Source: Verrucomicrobiaceae bacterium UBA7681 (GTDB lineage: Bacteria; Verrucomicrobiota; Verrucomicrobiia; Verrucomicrobiales; Verrucomicrobiaceae). From it: DNA of 39,658 nucleotides. Location of the stretch: contig DLGZ01000069.1 in assembly GCA_002482965.1 (NCBI GenBank), positions 12,207 to 51,864 of the forward strand. The letters are read 5' to 3'. Below are positions 16,687 through 24,884 of this stretch, piece after piece. The notes under the pieces are model-generated. The model was not told where the DNA came from. It made no database searches and worked only from the letters and a program-made list of their open reading frames with translations. The translations under genes and the position numbers were made by a program. How positions within the stretch are numbered: the first letter of the stretch is position 1; each line of letters begins with the position of its first letter.

Positions 16687-17907
16687 TTAGCGAATGTTGT
16701 TGCCAGGGCCGGTGGCGGCGAAGAGGGCCATGAAGAAGGAGATGTAGACGTAGCCCACCACGGTGCCGACGGTGACAATGACGGCTGGTTCGATGAGCGC
16801 GGTGAGGCGCTTGATAAGGCGGTCGAGCTGGGCCTCGTGAAAGCGTGCTACTTCATCCAGCACGTTGTCGAGAGTGCCTGAGGATTCGCCCACGGCGATC
16901 ATGCGCGGGAGCATGGGCATGAAGCCATGCGGGCGGCTCAAGTGCCGCGCCAGCGGCTCGCCTTGCATGACCTGCTCCCGGGCGGTGGTCACGATGTCGG
17001 CGAGGCGGCGGTTGCCCATGAGCCGTTCAGTGACGCGCAGCGCCTCAATGAGGGTGACGCCGCTGCTGAGCAGCGCCGAGAAGCTGGTGGCAAACAGGGC
17101 GGTGCCTGCGGTGCGGAAGGCTTTGCCGAGGAGGGGGATGCGCAGCGCGAGCGCATCAATGACGGCACGTCCAGGCGGCCAGAGAAAGAGCATCACGAGA
17201 GCGATGACGGATGACACGGCAATGATGACCGTGGTGACACCGTTGATTTGAATCCAGTCGCTGATGTCGAGCAGGCGCTGGGTCATCGGCGGCAGTTTCT
17301 TGCCCATCGCCCGCAGGAAGACCTGCAGCTTCGGCAGCACTCCAATGACCATGTAAACCGCCAGTCCGATGGCGAGCAGGAAGACGATGGCGGGATACAT
17401 CAGTGTGGTCAGCAAGCCGGCACGCAGCGTGCGTTTTTTCTCCAGAGCCATGGCGGCACGCTCCAGCACGGGGCCGAGATGGCCGGTCTGCTCGCCCACG
17501 CTGACGAGCTGCACGACGAGGCGGTTGAAGCAGGGTTGCTGGGCCAGCGCATCTGCAAAGGTGCGCCCGCTTTCGATGGCGGTGACCACCTCCTCCCACA
17601 CTCTGCGAAGACGACCACGCTCCGACTGTTCCGCGACAAGCCGAAGTGCGCCCAGCAAGGTGAGCCCGCTGCGCAAAAGCGTGGCGAGCTGATAGAGGCT
17701 GATTTCGATGTCGAGCGAGCGAATCCACAGCAGTTCGGAGGGCTTCCAGCCGCGTGAGTGTGCCGGCTGCTGTACCTCCTCAAGACCAATCACCGTCAGG
17801 CCACGTCCGCGTAGTTCGGCTGCAGCTGCGGCGCTGGAGGAGGATTCCAGTTCACCCGAGAGACGGGAACCTGCGGCATCGCGAACGTTGTAGAGGAAGG
17901 CGGACAT
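16687..17907 (-). CDS. gspF: Inner-membrane platform protein GspF/PilC
   Basis: 406 residues. N-terminal FLYNVRDAAGSRLSGELE is the usual GspF opening. Two T2SSF domains follow (~68-190 and ~270-395), each with the cytoplasmic helical bundle (LYQLATLLRSGLTLLGAL and FATSFSALLSSGVTLIEAL), and hydrophobic helices lie near 170, 220 and 380. It anchors the assembly ATPase and pseudopilins. Length is typical. It lies 7 bp after gspE and 7 bp before the small exported gene. Confidence 0.94.
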   Translation of the reverse strand: MSAFLYNVRDAAGSRLSGELESSSSAAAAAELRGRGLTVIGLEEVQQPAHSRGWKPSELLWIRSLDIEISLYQLATLLRSGLTLLGALRLVAEQSERGRLRRVWEEVVTAIESGRTFADALAQQPCFNRLVVQLVSVGEQTGHLGPVLERAAMALEKKRTLRAGLLTTLMYPAIVFLLAIGLAVYMVIGVLPKLQVFLRAMGKKLPPMTQRLLDISDWIQINGVTTVIIAVSSVIALVMLFLWPPGRAVIDALALRIPLLGKAFRTAGTALFATSFSALLSSGVTLIEALRVTERLMGNRRLADIVTTAREQVMQGEPLARHLSRPHGFMPMLPRMIAVGESSGTLDNVLDEVARFHEAQLDRLIKRLTALIEPAVIVTVGTVVGYVYISFFMALFAATGPGNNIR

Positions 17908-17914
17908 GGGGAGT

Positions 17915-19438
17915 TTACCAGACGGTCACGGCGCTGCGCACGTCATTCATGGTCACGCTGCCGGCGCGCAGTTTTTCGGCGGCATCGTGGACGAGCAGCG
18001 GCAGGTTGCGCAGGCACATGGATTCATTCAGCGCCGCCTCATCCGCACCACGCGCGATCATCTGCGACCACTGCTCATCAACCGGCAGCATTTCAAACAG
18101 ACCCATGCGGCCGATGAAACCGCGCCCGGCGCAGTAGAGGCAGCCCTGCGGCTCAAAACCATCCTGCCCCTCCAGTTCCGGCTGCGCGAGCAGGGCCGCT
18201 TCTTCGGTGCGGATCGCGCGCGGCTGAATGCAATGCCCGCAGCATTTGCGCACCAGCCGCTGTGCCACGGCTAGGCGCAGTGTGGAGGCGATGAGAAAAC
18301 GCTCCACACCCATCTCGGCCAGACGCACCACCGCTCCGGCGGCTGAGTTTGTGTGCAGCGTGGAGAAGACCAGATGGCCGGTGAGCGCGGCTTTGATGGC
18401 GATGTCCGCCGTCTCACGATCACGAATCTCACCGATCATCACGACATCAGGATCATGCCGCAGCACGCTACGCAGGGCGCTGGCGAAGTTGACCTTGTCC
18501 GCGCTGTCCACCTCCACCTGCACGAGGCCTGGGATCTCATTTTCGATGGGATCTTCAATGGTGATGATGTTCTGCACTTCGGCGGCGATGAGTTCACGCA
18601 GCGCAGCATAGAGGGTGGTTGTCTTGCCGGAGCCGGTGGGACCGGTGAGCAGGATGAGGCCGTGTGGCTTGGCGATGGCCTCGCTGAACATGGCGTGATG
18701 CGTGGCGCTCATGCCCAGCGCACCGAGACTGAAGCGGCTGCTGTCCACGGCGAGCAGTCGCAGCGTGAGGCGCTCGCCATGCCTGGTGGGGATGGTGGCC
18801 ACGCGCACATCGACCACGAGGCCGCGTGCTCCGGCTTCGCTATGACGGAAAGCACCATCCTGCGAGGCGCGACGTTCGGCGATGTTCAGCCCGGCGATGA
18901 TCTTGAAGCGGTTGAGCAAAGCTCCATGCACGCTCATGGGCAGGCGGTAGGCCTCCTCCAGCACACCATCGACACGCAGACGCACCTGCAGCTCCTTTTC
19001 CCCCGGATTGAAATGGATGTCGGAAGCCTGACGCAGCATCCCGGCACGGAGGATTTCATTGGCGAGCTGGGTGGCGTCGGAATCTCCGTCTCCCGCATCC
19101 AGGCTGGCGGCGGCTTGTCCGCGCTCTGTGTAGCGTGTGAGGGTGCTGGTCCCGGCCTGGGGGGCATCGCGGTAAAGCCGGTCAAGAGCGCGGCCGAGTG
19201 ATGCGGGCTCTGCCACCACGGCACGCAGGGGGTACTCAAAGTAACGCTGCAAGGTGCGGAGTGCTGCTTCATCATCCTGATGCTGGCAGGCCAGCCACAC
19301 ATGCCCCTCATGCACGGCAAAGGGCAGGAGTCTTCGTCTCAAGGCGATGCTCGCAGGTAGACGCAAGGCCTGCACGGAATCAATGCGCACGGCATCGAGA
19401 TCGAGCAACGTCTGCGGTTTGTGAGGTGTGGGGGTCAT
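17915..19438 (-). CDS. gspE: Assembly ATPase GspE/PilB
   Basis: 507 residues. It has an N-terminal GspE_N-like domain (~1-100), then the ATPase core with Walker A GPTGSGKTTT near 265, an Asp box (IEDPIENEI), Walker B DPDVVMIGEIRD and the His box HLVFSTLHTNSA. A four-Cys zinc module is intact (KCCGHC ... CLYCAGRGFIGRMG), characteristic of extension ATPases rather than PilT. It powers pseudopilus growth from the cytoplasmic face. It overlaps the end of the upstream pilT-like gene by 4 bp (19435-19438). Confidence 0.94.
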   Translation of the reverse strand: MTPTPHKPQTLLDLDAVRIDSVQALRLPASIALRRRLLPFAVHEGHVWLACQHQDDEAALRTLQRYFEYPLRAVVAEPASLGRALDRLYRDAPQAGTSTLTRYTERGQAAASLDAGDGDSDATQLANEILRAGMLRQASDIHFNPGEKELQVRLRVDGVLEEAYRLPMSVHGALLNRFKIIAGLNIAERRASQDGAFRHSEAGARGLVVDVRVATIPTRHGERLTLRLLAVDSSRFSLGALGMSATHHAMFSEAIAKPHGLILLTGPTGSGKTTTLYAALRELIAAEVQNIITIEDPIENEIPGLVQVEVDSADKVNFASALRSVLRHDPDVVMIGEIRDRETADIAIKAALTGHLVFSTLHTNSAAGAVVRLAEMGVERFLIASTLRLAVAQRLVRKCCGHCIQPRAIRTEEAALLAQPELEGQDGFEPQGCLYCAGRGFIGRMGLFEMLPVDEQWSQMIARGADEAALNESMCLRNLPLLVHDAAEKLRAGSVTMNDVRSAVTVW

Positions 19439-20574
19439 GCGGATGCGGCGGAACGTGCCCTCATGCGGCTGGCGCGCTCAAAAACCTGCGCTGGCTTTCG
19501 GGCGAGGGCATTGACGGTCTGCTCGGAGATGTCTCCGCGCAGGTAGAGCGTGGCGAGGCTGTGCTCCATGGTCTGCATGCCCTGCTGCGTGCCGGACTCC
19601 ATGGCTGAGTAGATCTGATTGCTCTTGCCCGTGGCGATGAGGTTCGCCACGGCTTGATTGGCCATCAAAATCTCCGCTGCGAGCACGCGACGACCCTTGG
19701 GTTCTTCATCTCCGTTGCCGCGTTGTTTTAGTCCCGGACCGTCCGCGACGACGAGATGCTGGGCGACGACGGCACGCAGGACGAGGGCGAGCTGGCGGCG
19801 GATGCCGTCCTGCTCGCCCGCAGGAAACACAGACACCATGCGCTCGATGGCTCCCACGCAATCGCCCGCGTGGACGGTGGTGAAAACGAGATGCCCGGTC
19901 TCCGCCGCCGTGATGGCGGTGCGGATGGTGGTGAGGTCGCGGATTTCGCCGACGAGAATGACATCGGGGTCCTGCCGCATGGCAGCGACGAGCGCGTCAT
20001 TGAAGCTGGGGGTGTCGAGCCCGAGCTGGCGCTGATTCACCAGCGCGAGATTGGAGTGATGCACATACTCCACCGGGTCTTCGATGGTGATGAGATGGCA
20101 GCGCCGCGTTTGATTGATGTGATCCAGCAGCGTGGCAAGCGTGGTCGTCTTGCCGGAACCCGTGGGGCCTGCGATGACAACGAGCCCATAGGGCTGCAGG
20201 CAGAGCTGGTTCAGCGAGTCCGGCAGCCCCAGCTCCGACAGCGGACGAAAGCGGTCATCCAAACGACGCAGTGCGAGATGGATGCGGCCGCGAACCTTGT
20301 AAATGTTGATGCGGAAGCGCACGCCGCGCCGGCTGGTGAGGGCACCATCGTAGCTGCCGGTGTCACGCACGACCGGGCCGCTTGACTGGCCGGTGATTTC
20401 ACGCGCCCAGCGCTCCATTTGAGCTTCCGGGATGGCTGGCGAAGATTCATCTGACCTGAGCACGCCCTGCACACGGAAGTAGGGAGGAGCATCACTGGCG
20501 AGATGCAGGTCCGAGGCACCGAGGTCGAGACAGCGGTCGAGCAGGGGTTCAAGCTGTTGGGCAGGCACGCTCAT
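19435..20574 (-). CDS. pilT: PilT-like twitching/retraction ATPase
   Basis: 379 residues. It shows PilT hallmarks: N-terminal LGASDLHLASDAPPYFRVQG, Walker A GPTGSGKTTT near 133, IEDPVEYVH, DPDVILVGEIRD, HLVFTTVHAGD, and the C-terminal region QQGMQTMEHSLATLYLRGDIS. It lacks the GspE zinc module. True T2SS operons usually have no retraction ATPase, so its presence beside gspE means the machine may be a retractile pilus-like apparatus. Overlaps of 4 bp with both gspE and the upstream Fur-family gene indicate strict co-translation. Confidence 0.92.
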   Translation of the reverse strand: MSVPAQQLEPLLDRCLDLGASDLHLASDAPPYFRVQGVLRSDESSPAIPEAQMERWAREITGQSSGPVVRDTGSYDGALTSRRGVRFRINIYKVRGRIHLALRRLDDRFRPLSELGLPDSLNQLCLQPYGLVVIAGPTGSGKTTTLATLLDHINQTRRCHLITIEDPVEYVHHSNLALVNQRQLGLDTPSFNDALVAAMRQDPDVILVGEIRDLTTIRTAITAAETGHLVFTTVHAGDCVGAIERMVSVFPAGEQDGIRRQLALVLRAVVAQHLVVADGPGLKQRGNGDEEPKGRRVLAAEILMANQAVANLIATGKSNQIYSAMESGTQQGMQTMEHSLATLYLRGDISEQTVNALARKPAQVFERASRMRARSAASA

Positions 20575-21074
20575 CGAATTTGGTGAGTGTGGTGTTCCTG
20601 CGGCACGTCATGGCCCTCCGTGCAGTGCGGGCACAGGCCGAAAAACTCCAGTTCATGGCGCACGGCTTTCCAGCCTGATTTTGCGGCGAGCTGCTGCTCC
20701 ATCCTGTACAGTTCGGGCGGTGTCTGCACGGGCTGGAGTTCACCACAGTTCGTGCAGACGAGGTAGTCCGGCTGCGGGCCGGGCCGGATGATCTGAAAGT
20801 ACTGCGCGCGTTCGCCGAGATGCATGCGCCGCACCACGCCTGCCTGCTCCAGCTTCAACATCAGGCGATAGAGGGTCACCGGGTTGAATTCCTTCAGGCT
20901 GGTCAAGTCTGCCCAGTAGGCGATGGCGGCAGGGGCAGAATGCGCGGTCATCGCGTGAATCAGGCTGCGGAGTGCGGGGGTGCGCCTGACCCCGCGCTCA
21001 TGAAGCCTGACAAGAATCTCCTCAGCCGTACGGGCGGAGGCGTCTGCATTTGCGCTGTCATGATGAGTGTCCAT
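20571..21074 (-). CDS. Fur-family metalloregulator (Zur-like)
   Basis: 167 residues. The winged-helix (~20-85: RTPALRSLIHAMTAHS..., FNPVTLYRLMLKLEQAGVVRRM) and dimerisation domain with the structural-zinc cysteines CTNC and CPHC are clear Fur features. N- and C-terminal histidines (THHDS, EHHTHQ) add metal ligands. Pairing with CobW-type GTPases points to zinc (Zur) rather than iron or peroxide, but this is inferred. It is embedded in a secretion operon, 12 bp after the unknown Cys/His-rich gene and 4 bp overlapping pilT, so it may autoregulate the whole transcript. Confidence 0.87.
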   Translation of the reverse strand: MDTHHDSANADASARTAEEILVRLHERGVRRTPALRSLIHAMTAHSAPAAIAYWADLTSLKEFNPVTLYRLMLKLEQAGVVRRMHLGERAQYFQIIRPGPQPDYLVCTNCGELQPVQTPPELYRMEQQLAAKSGWKAVRHELEFFGLCPHCTEGHDVPQEHHTHQIR

Positions 21075-21086
21075 GCGGAAGAGGGA

Positions 21087-21782
21087 TCAGTTCAGAGCTG
21101 CATGGATTTTCTCCTGCCGAAGCCGGGATGGCCTGATCATTTGCTGAGGAGCATGGCGTGTGGGATTGTGGCCGGATGTGCCATGAAGCATGATTTTGGC
21201 ACGTGGTGCGGCTGCCCCCTGCTGTGCAAGGGCACGCAGCCATTTGGTGGCCTGCGGTGCCGGCAGCCAGGGGCTGCCCTTTGGCAGTCTGCTGAGCATG
21301 TGGCGGCACTGGCTGCGGTAGTCCGCACCCTGGCACGCGAGGATCCAGTCTTCGTAGTCTGCCAGCCAGGTGGCAAACACCTGCGCGCTTTTCATGGTGG
21401 AGGCCGTGTCGTGGCAGAGCACCTCGGGCTGGTAGCAGCCGGGGATCACAGGCTCATGCAGATGATGAGAGGTGCAGCGGCCTGACGTGCGCACAAAGAG
21501 AAAGCCCGGCTGCGGATCATGAGCGCAGGGATACCAGCCAGCGCAGGCTCCGTGCAGTTCGATGATGCCTCCACGGTAATCAAGCCGATAACAACTCGTG
21601 CCCTTTAAGCCGGGGGACGGCAGTTTGATGAAGCCGTGCTGGACAAGCAGATTGCCACTCGTCATCACATCACGGCCCCAGAAGAACATCTGCTGAAGCA
21701 GCGCGGCTTTGAAGTCGCTCAGCAGTACACGCTGGCGGGAAATGGGGATGTCTTGTGACATGGATGGAAGGGGCTGGCTCAT
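21087..21782 (-). CDS. Unrecognised Cys/His-rich protein in the metal block
   Basis: 231 residues from the ATG at 21782, which overlaps the CobW stop as TGATG; a start at 21809 would overlap CobW by 28 bp. No known domain was recognised. Visible features are LLSDFKAALLQQMFFWGRDV, a conserved-looking LLVQHGFIKLPSPGLKGTSCYRL, and many Cys and His residues (GACAGWYPCAH, RCTSHHLHEP, PEVLCHD, QCRHM), suggesting a bound metal. No signal peptide or transmembrane helix is present. Position between a CobW GTPase and a Fur-family regulator suggests metal handling, perhaps as the CobW client. That role is inference from context. Confidence 0.7.
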   Translation of the reverse strand: MSQPLPSMSQDIPISRQRVLLSDFKAALLQQMFFWGRDVMTSGNLLVQHGFIKLPSPGLKGTSCYRLDYRGGIIELHGACAGWYPCAHDPQPGFLFVRTSGRCTSHHLHEPVIPGCYQPEVLCHDTASTMKSAQVFATWLADYEDWILACQGADYRSQCRHMLSRLPKGSPWLPAPQATKWLRALAQQGAAAPRAKIMLHGTSGHNPTRHAPQQMIRPSRLRQEKIHAALN

Positions 21783-22951
21783 CACACGCGCAGGAGGGTT
21801 TTGGGCCATGGGTCGTCGAAGGTCTCGCCGCGCTGCCAGGCGGTGATTTCGTCGTCGGTGCAGAAGCAGGCCTGGAGGTCTTGCACGAAGATGGCGCGGT
21901 CATGTGCGGTGCCGATAACAGTGAGTTCGCAGGCGCGGTCGCCGAATTCGGGGTGGGTGCCTTGGAGCATGTCATGCAGCATGGCGATTTCCTCCGGAAC
22001 GAGTTTGCCATCGGGATTGGTCACGAGCGCCGCCTTCCAGTAGGCCATGAGCTCCATCTCGATGCTGGCGGCGGCTTGATTCCACAGCAGGACATCGCGA
22101 TCACGTGAGGGCATCCAGATGAATCCTTTGCTGCGGTGTATACCAGTGCCGAGTCGCTCGCGAAACAGGGTCCAAAGCCGCCGTGGATGCAGCGGACGAG
22201 GATCGGTGATGACGGTGCTGCCGAGGTCATAGCTGGCGGCATCTCCCACGTCATCATGCTGCCAGTCGGCGGCGAGATGTTGAGCACGGTCCATGTCGAA
22301 GCTGCCGGTGCCTAGAATCATCTGAGGCTTGATCCTGCCGTAGTTGACTGAGTAAAGCGCTGCGGAGGGATTGAGTGCCGTGAGTTGTTGGGCCATCCAT
22401 TCGATGGCCTGGGGAATCAGCTTCTCGGTCTTGGTGAGCAAGATCACATTCGCCAGGCGGATCTGTGCGGACAGCAGCGGAGCCTGGGGCTGAGTGGCCT
22501 CACGGAGCAGACGCCCGCCGCCGTAGTCCTCCATGAAAGCTTTCGCATCAATGAGCGTGACAAAAGTGTCGAGCTTGAAATCAGGCCGTGCGCTGATCTC
22601 CTGGATCAGAGGCCCGGGATGGGTGCTGCCGGAGGTTTCGATGATGACGTGATCCAGGTCATCGCGCCCGCGCCAGGCATCAAGCACGCTAGCAAACGCC
22701 CCGCGCTGCGTGCCGCTGATGCTGCCGGTGTGGATGCTGGCGAAGTTGCCGCGCTGCTCGTTGAACCCTTCGGGATCGCGCACCAGATCGCCATCCACTT
22801 CCAGCTCGCTGAGGTCGTTGACGATCACGCCGAGGCGCGTTCCCTTGGCTTCGCGCAGGAGACGGCGCAGCAGCGTGGTTTTGCCTGAACCTAGGAAGCC
22901 GGAAATCACCGTGACCGGGAGGGTGTGGGGGCTGTCGCTCATCAGGTGCAT
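21782..22951 (-). CDS. Divergent CobW/COG0523 GTPase lacking the CXCC motif
   Basis: 389 residues from the ATG at 22951, whose overlap with the upstream stop (TGATG) fixes the start. The N-terminal G domain has Walker A GFLGSGKTT (18-26) and VIVNDLSELEVD. The CobW_C-like domain (~265-375) contains RSKGFIWMPSRD. Compared with the canonical paralogue at 27259, the metal-binding CICC is replaced by SISG (77-80), the NKxD guanine motif reads TKTE, and ESTGVSEP reads ETSGSTHP. Canonical members are GTP-driven metal chaperones that hand over zinc; this one may have lost metal transfer or changed specificity. It sits between the pilO-like gene and the Cys/His-rich unknown. Confidence 0.88.
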   Translation of the reverse strand: MHLMSDSPHTLPVTVISGFLGSGKTTLLRRLLREAKGTRLGVIVNDLSELEVDGDLVRDPEGFNEQRGNFASIHTGSISGTQRGAFASVLDAWRGRDDLDHVIIETSGSTHPGPLIQEISARPDFKLDTFVTLIDAKAFMEDYGGGRLLREATQPQAPLLSAQIRLANVILLTKTEKLIPQAIEWMAQQLTALNPSAALYSVNYGRIKPQMILGTGSFDMDRAQHLAADWQHDDVGDAASYDLGSTVITDPRPLHPRRLWTLFRERLGTGIHRSKGFIWMPSRDRDVLLWNQAAASIEMELMAYWKAALVTNPDGKLVPEEIAMLHDMLQGTHPEFGDRACELTVIGTAHDRAIFVQDLQACFCTDDEITAWQRGETFDDPWPKTLLRV

Positions 22952-23550
22952 CACAGGCGAAGGCGCAGCGTCCACTCGCGCACGGGGCTTTGGTTTTGAG
23001 GTTCTGCCATGCTCAGGCTCAGCGGCAGGCAGGCGCTGCCTTCAAAGTCGGGCAGGGCCATCAGCGTGGCCTGGACGCCGCTCCAACTGCCGAGAAAGCG
23101 CACCTGCCACACGCTGTCAGCATGCGTGGTGTGGCTTTGTTTGACAGCAGCTCCACGTGCGGTGCCAGAAGCGGGTGCGGATTGTTTGGAGGAGGGGCCT
23201 TCATCCACCACGATCATGCCGTGCTTGCGCAGCAGTGCGCCGATCATCACGACGGCCTCGGAGCGCTGCATGGCATCGCTGCCGTCTTCGCTGAACGCGG
23301 CCAGTTTGCGCTTCATGTCCGCCTGCTCGGTCTTCAGGCGTTGCAGGTCAGCGGCGAGCGCCTGCGGATTCAACCTCATGGGGCCGACTTCTTCACGCAG
23401 TTTGTCGCGCTGCTGGCTGGCCTTGGTCAGCGCGCTGAGATGGGTGCCATTGATGAAGACAGCATAAACCGCCAGCACCAGCGCACCCGGCAGCACCAGG
23501 AGCAGGAAGCGTTCACGCGCGGTGAGCGAGGGCTTGTTCTTCGGCTTCAT
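22951..23550 (-). CDS. PilO/GspM-like assembly protein
   Basis: 199 residues. A short cytoplasmic N-terminus (MKPKNKPSLTARERFLLL) leads to one transmembrane helix (~15-35), then a coiled coil (~40-90: LTKASQQRDKLREEV, DLQRLKTEQADMKRKL) and a C-terminal alpha/beta ferredoxin-like half with VRFLGSWSGVQATLMALPDFEG, the pattern of PilO/GspM. It would form the inner-membrane assembly platform with the preceding PilM/GspL-like protein. It overlaps neighbours on both sides (4 bp and 1 bp). Confidence 0.82.
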   Translation of the reverse strand: MKPKNKPSLTARERFLLLVLPGALVLAVYAVFINGTHLSALTKASQQRDKLREEVGPMRLNPQALAADLQRLKTEQADMKRKLAAFSEDGSDAMQRSEAVVMIGALLRKHGMIVVDEGPSSKQSAPASGTARGAAVKQSHTTHADSVWQVRFLGSWSGVQATLMALPDFEGSACLPLSLSMAEPQNQSPVREWTLRLRL

Positions 23551-24884
23551 GGTGTGCTGGAGGCTTGAGTGTTTGGGCGGGTTGGGGAGCTGCCATCGAG
23601 CCTCAGCGGAATCTCAAAATCCCAGGTCGGCGTGCCGCCCGCGAGCCGTGCCGTGGTGCGTGCCGGGCGCACGCTCCAGCCTAGCGGCGTGAGGCGTGCG
23701 CCAAGTGTGCGGGAGAACTCGGCGGCAAGTTCTTCATGTGTGCAGAGGCCGGAGATCAGCGCCTCCATGCCCGTGTAGCGGGAGCCTGCCGGGCTGCCTG
23801 CACCGGCGGGCTCCTTCAAGCTGCGTACCAGCAGGCCGGAGGGCCGCAGCTCGCCCACGGCGGCAAGCATCGCGCCAAAACCACGCAGGGCTTGGCTTTG
23901 CAGACGGCGGGCGGATTCCAATTCGGTGCGCAGCTTGCTGATGTCTGCGGATGTTTGCTTCAGCTCGGCACGCTGTTTGGCCACGGCACCGAGTGTTTTG
24001 ACCTCCTCCTGCGCCTGGTGAAGCTGTCGCTCTGAGATCCACCAGTGTGCCAGGCACAGCGCAAGGGCGATGGTCGCCGTGCTCACGGAAAGCCACACGC
24101 GCTTCACCGCGCTCATCGGTTGTGCCGGCGGCAGCAGCACAGGGACTGAGGGCGTGGGCGCGTTGAGAGTCTGATGCCAGGACGTGAGCCACGAGCGCAG
24201 CGTTTCATCTTCATGCAGGCTGTGCACCTCGCAGTCCGTGACGAGTGCCTGCGGCTTTGCAGTCAGCATCATGCGCGCGCTGCCCGTGGCGGGAAAACGC
24301 GCCATGACCGATGTGAGCGGCGCGCTTTCATCGACCGCCAGGATGTCGAACGCGCCACTGGCCCGGTGAATGAAGAGCAAATCATGCCAAAGTTCGAAGC
24401 GCTCCGCCACCGTGCCAAGCTGCATGACAAGGCCGCCCGGATGAGCGATGCCCTCCAGCCGCGCGCCACGCCGCACGACTTCAGCCTCAATCTCGGCGCG
24501 CATCCGCTGGCTGATCTGGGTGACCCACCAGGCCTCCGCGCCGCTTGCCGCCGCCATACGACAGGCAGCGGTCTGGCTCGTCATCGCAGGCAGTCCGGTC
24601 AGCGCCTCCGCTTCAAACGCGAGCGCTGAGGAAAGCTCTGCTTGATTCAAGCCCTGCAAACGCCCCGGTGAAGTCTCCACGATCGCCGTGGCAGCGGCTG
24701 TCGTCATCACCCAGACACGACGCGGAGCCGCCTTCACCAGCCCAAGCGCCGCCAGCGTGAGCGAAGCCACATCCACCCCATGCGCAGGCGGCACCGCGTG
24801 CCCCATGCCGCACAGCAAACCGCGTGAATTGAAATCACCGCGCGCGATCAAGTGGGGAGTGACGAGGAGGATCGTGCGGCTCAT
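23547..24884 (-). CDS. GspL/PilM-PilN-like assembly protein
   Basis: 445 residues. The N-terminal ~220 residues look like a degenerate actin-like PilM/GspL cytoplasmic domain (LNQAELSSALAFEAEALTGLP). One transmembrane helix at ~260-280 (VWLSVSTATIALALCLAHWW) is followed by a coiled coil (~285-330) and a PilN/GspL-type periplasmic ferredoxin-like domain (LRPSGLLVRSLKE, MEALISGLCTHEELAAEF). A single chain thus joins what T4P systems split into PilM and PilN, as GspL does. It overlaps the second pseudopilin by 4 bp and the PilO-like gene by 4 bp. Confidence 0.82.
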   Translation of the reverse strand: MSRTILLVTPHLIARGDFNSRGLLCGMGHAVPPAHGVDVASLTLAALGLVKAAPRRVWVMTTAAATAIVETSPGRLQGLNQAELSSALAFEAEALTGLPAMTSQTAACRMAAASGAEAWWVTQISQRMRAEIEAEVVRRGARLEGIAHPGGLVMQLGTVAERFELWHDLLFIHRASGAFDILAVDESAPLTSVMARFPATGSARMMLTAKPQALVTDCEVHSLHEDETLRSWLTSWHQTLNAPTPSVPVLLPPAQPMSAVKRVWLSVSTATIALALCLAHWWISERQLHQAQEEVKTLGAVAKQRAELKQTSADISKLRTELESARRLQSQALRGFGAMLAAVGELRPSGLLVRSLKEPAGAGSPAGSRYTGMEALISGLCTHEELAAEFSRTLGARLTPLGWSVRPARTTARLAGGTPTWDFEIPLRLDGSSPTRPNTQASSTP

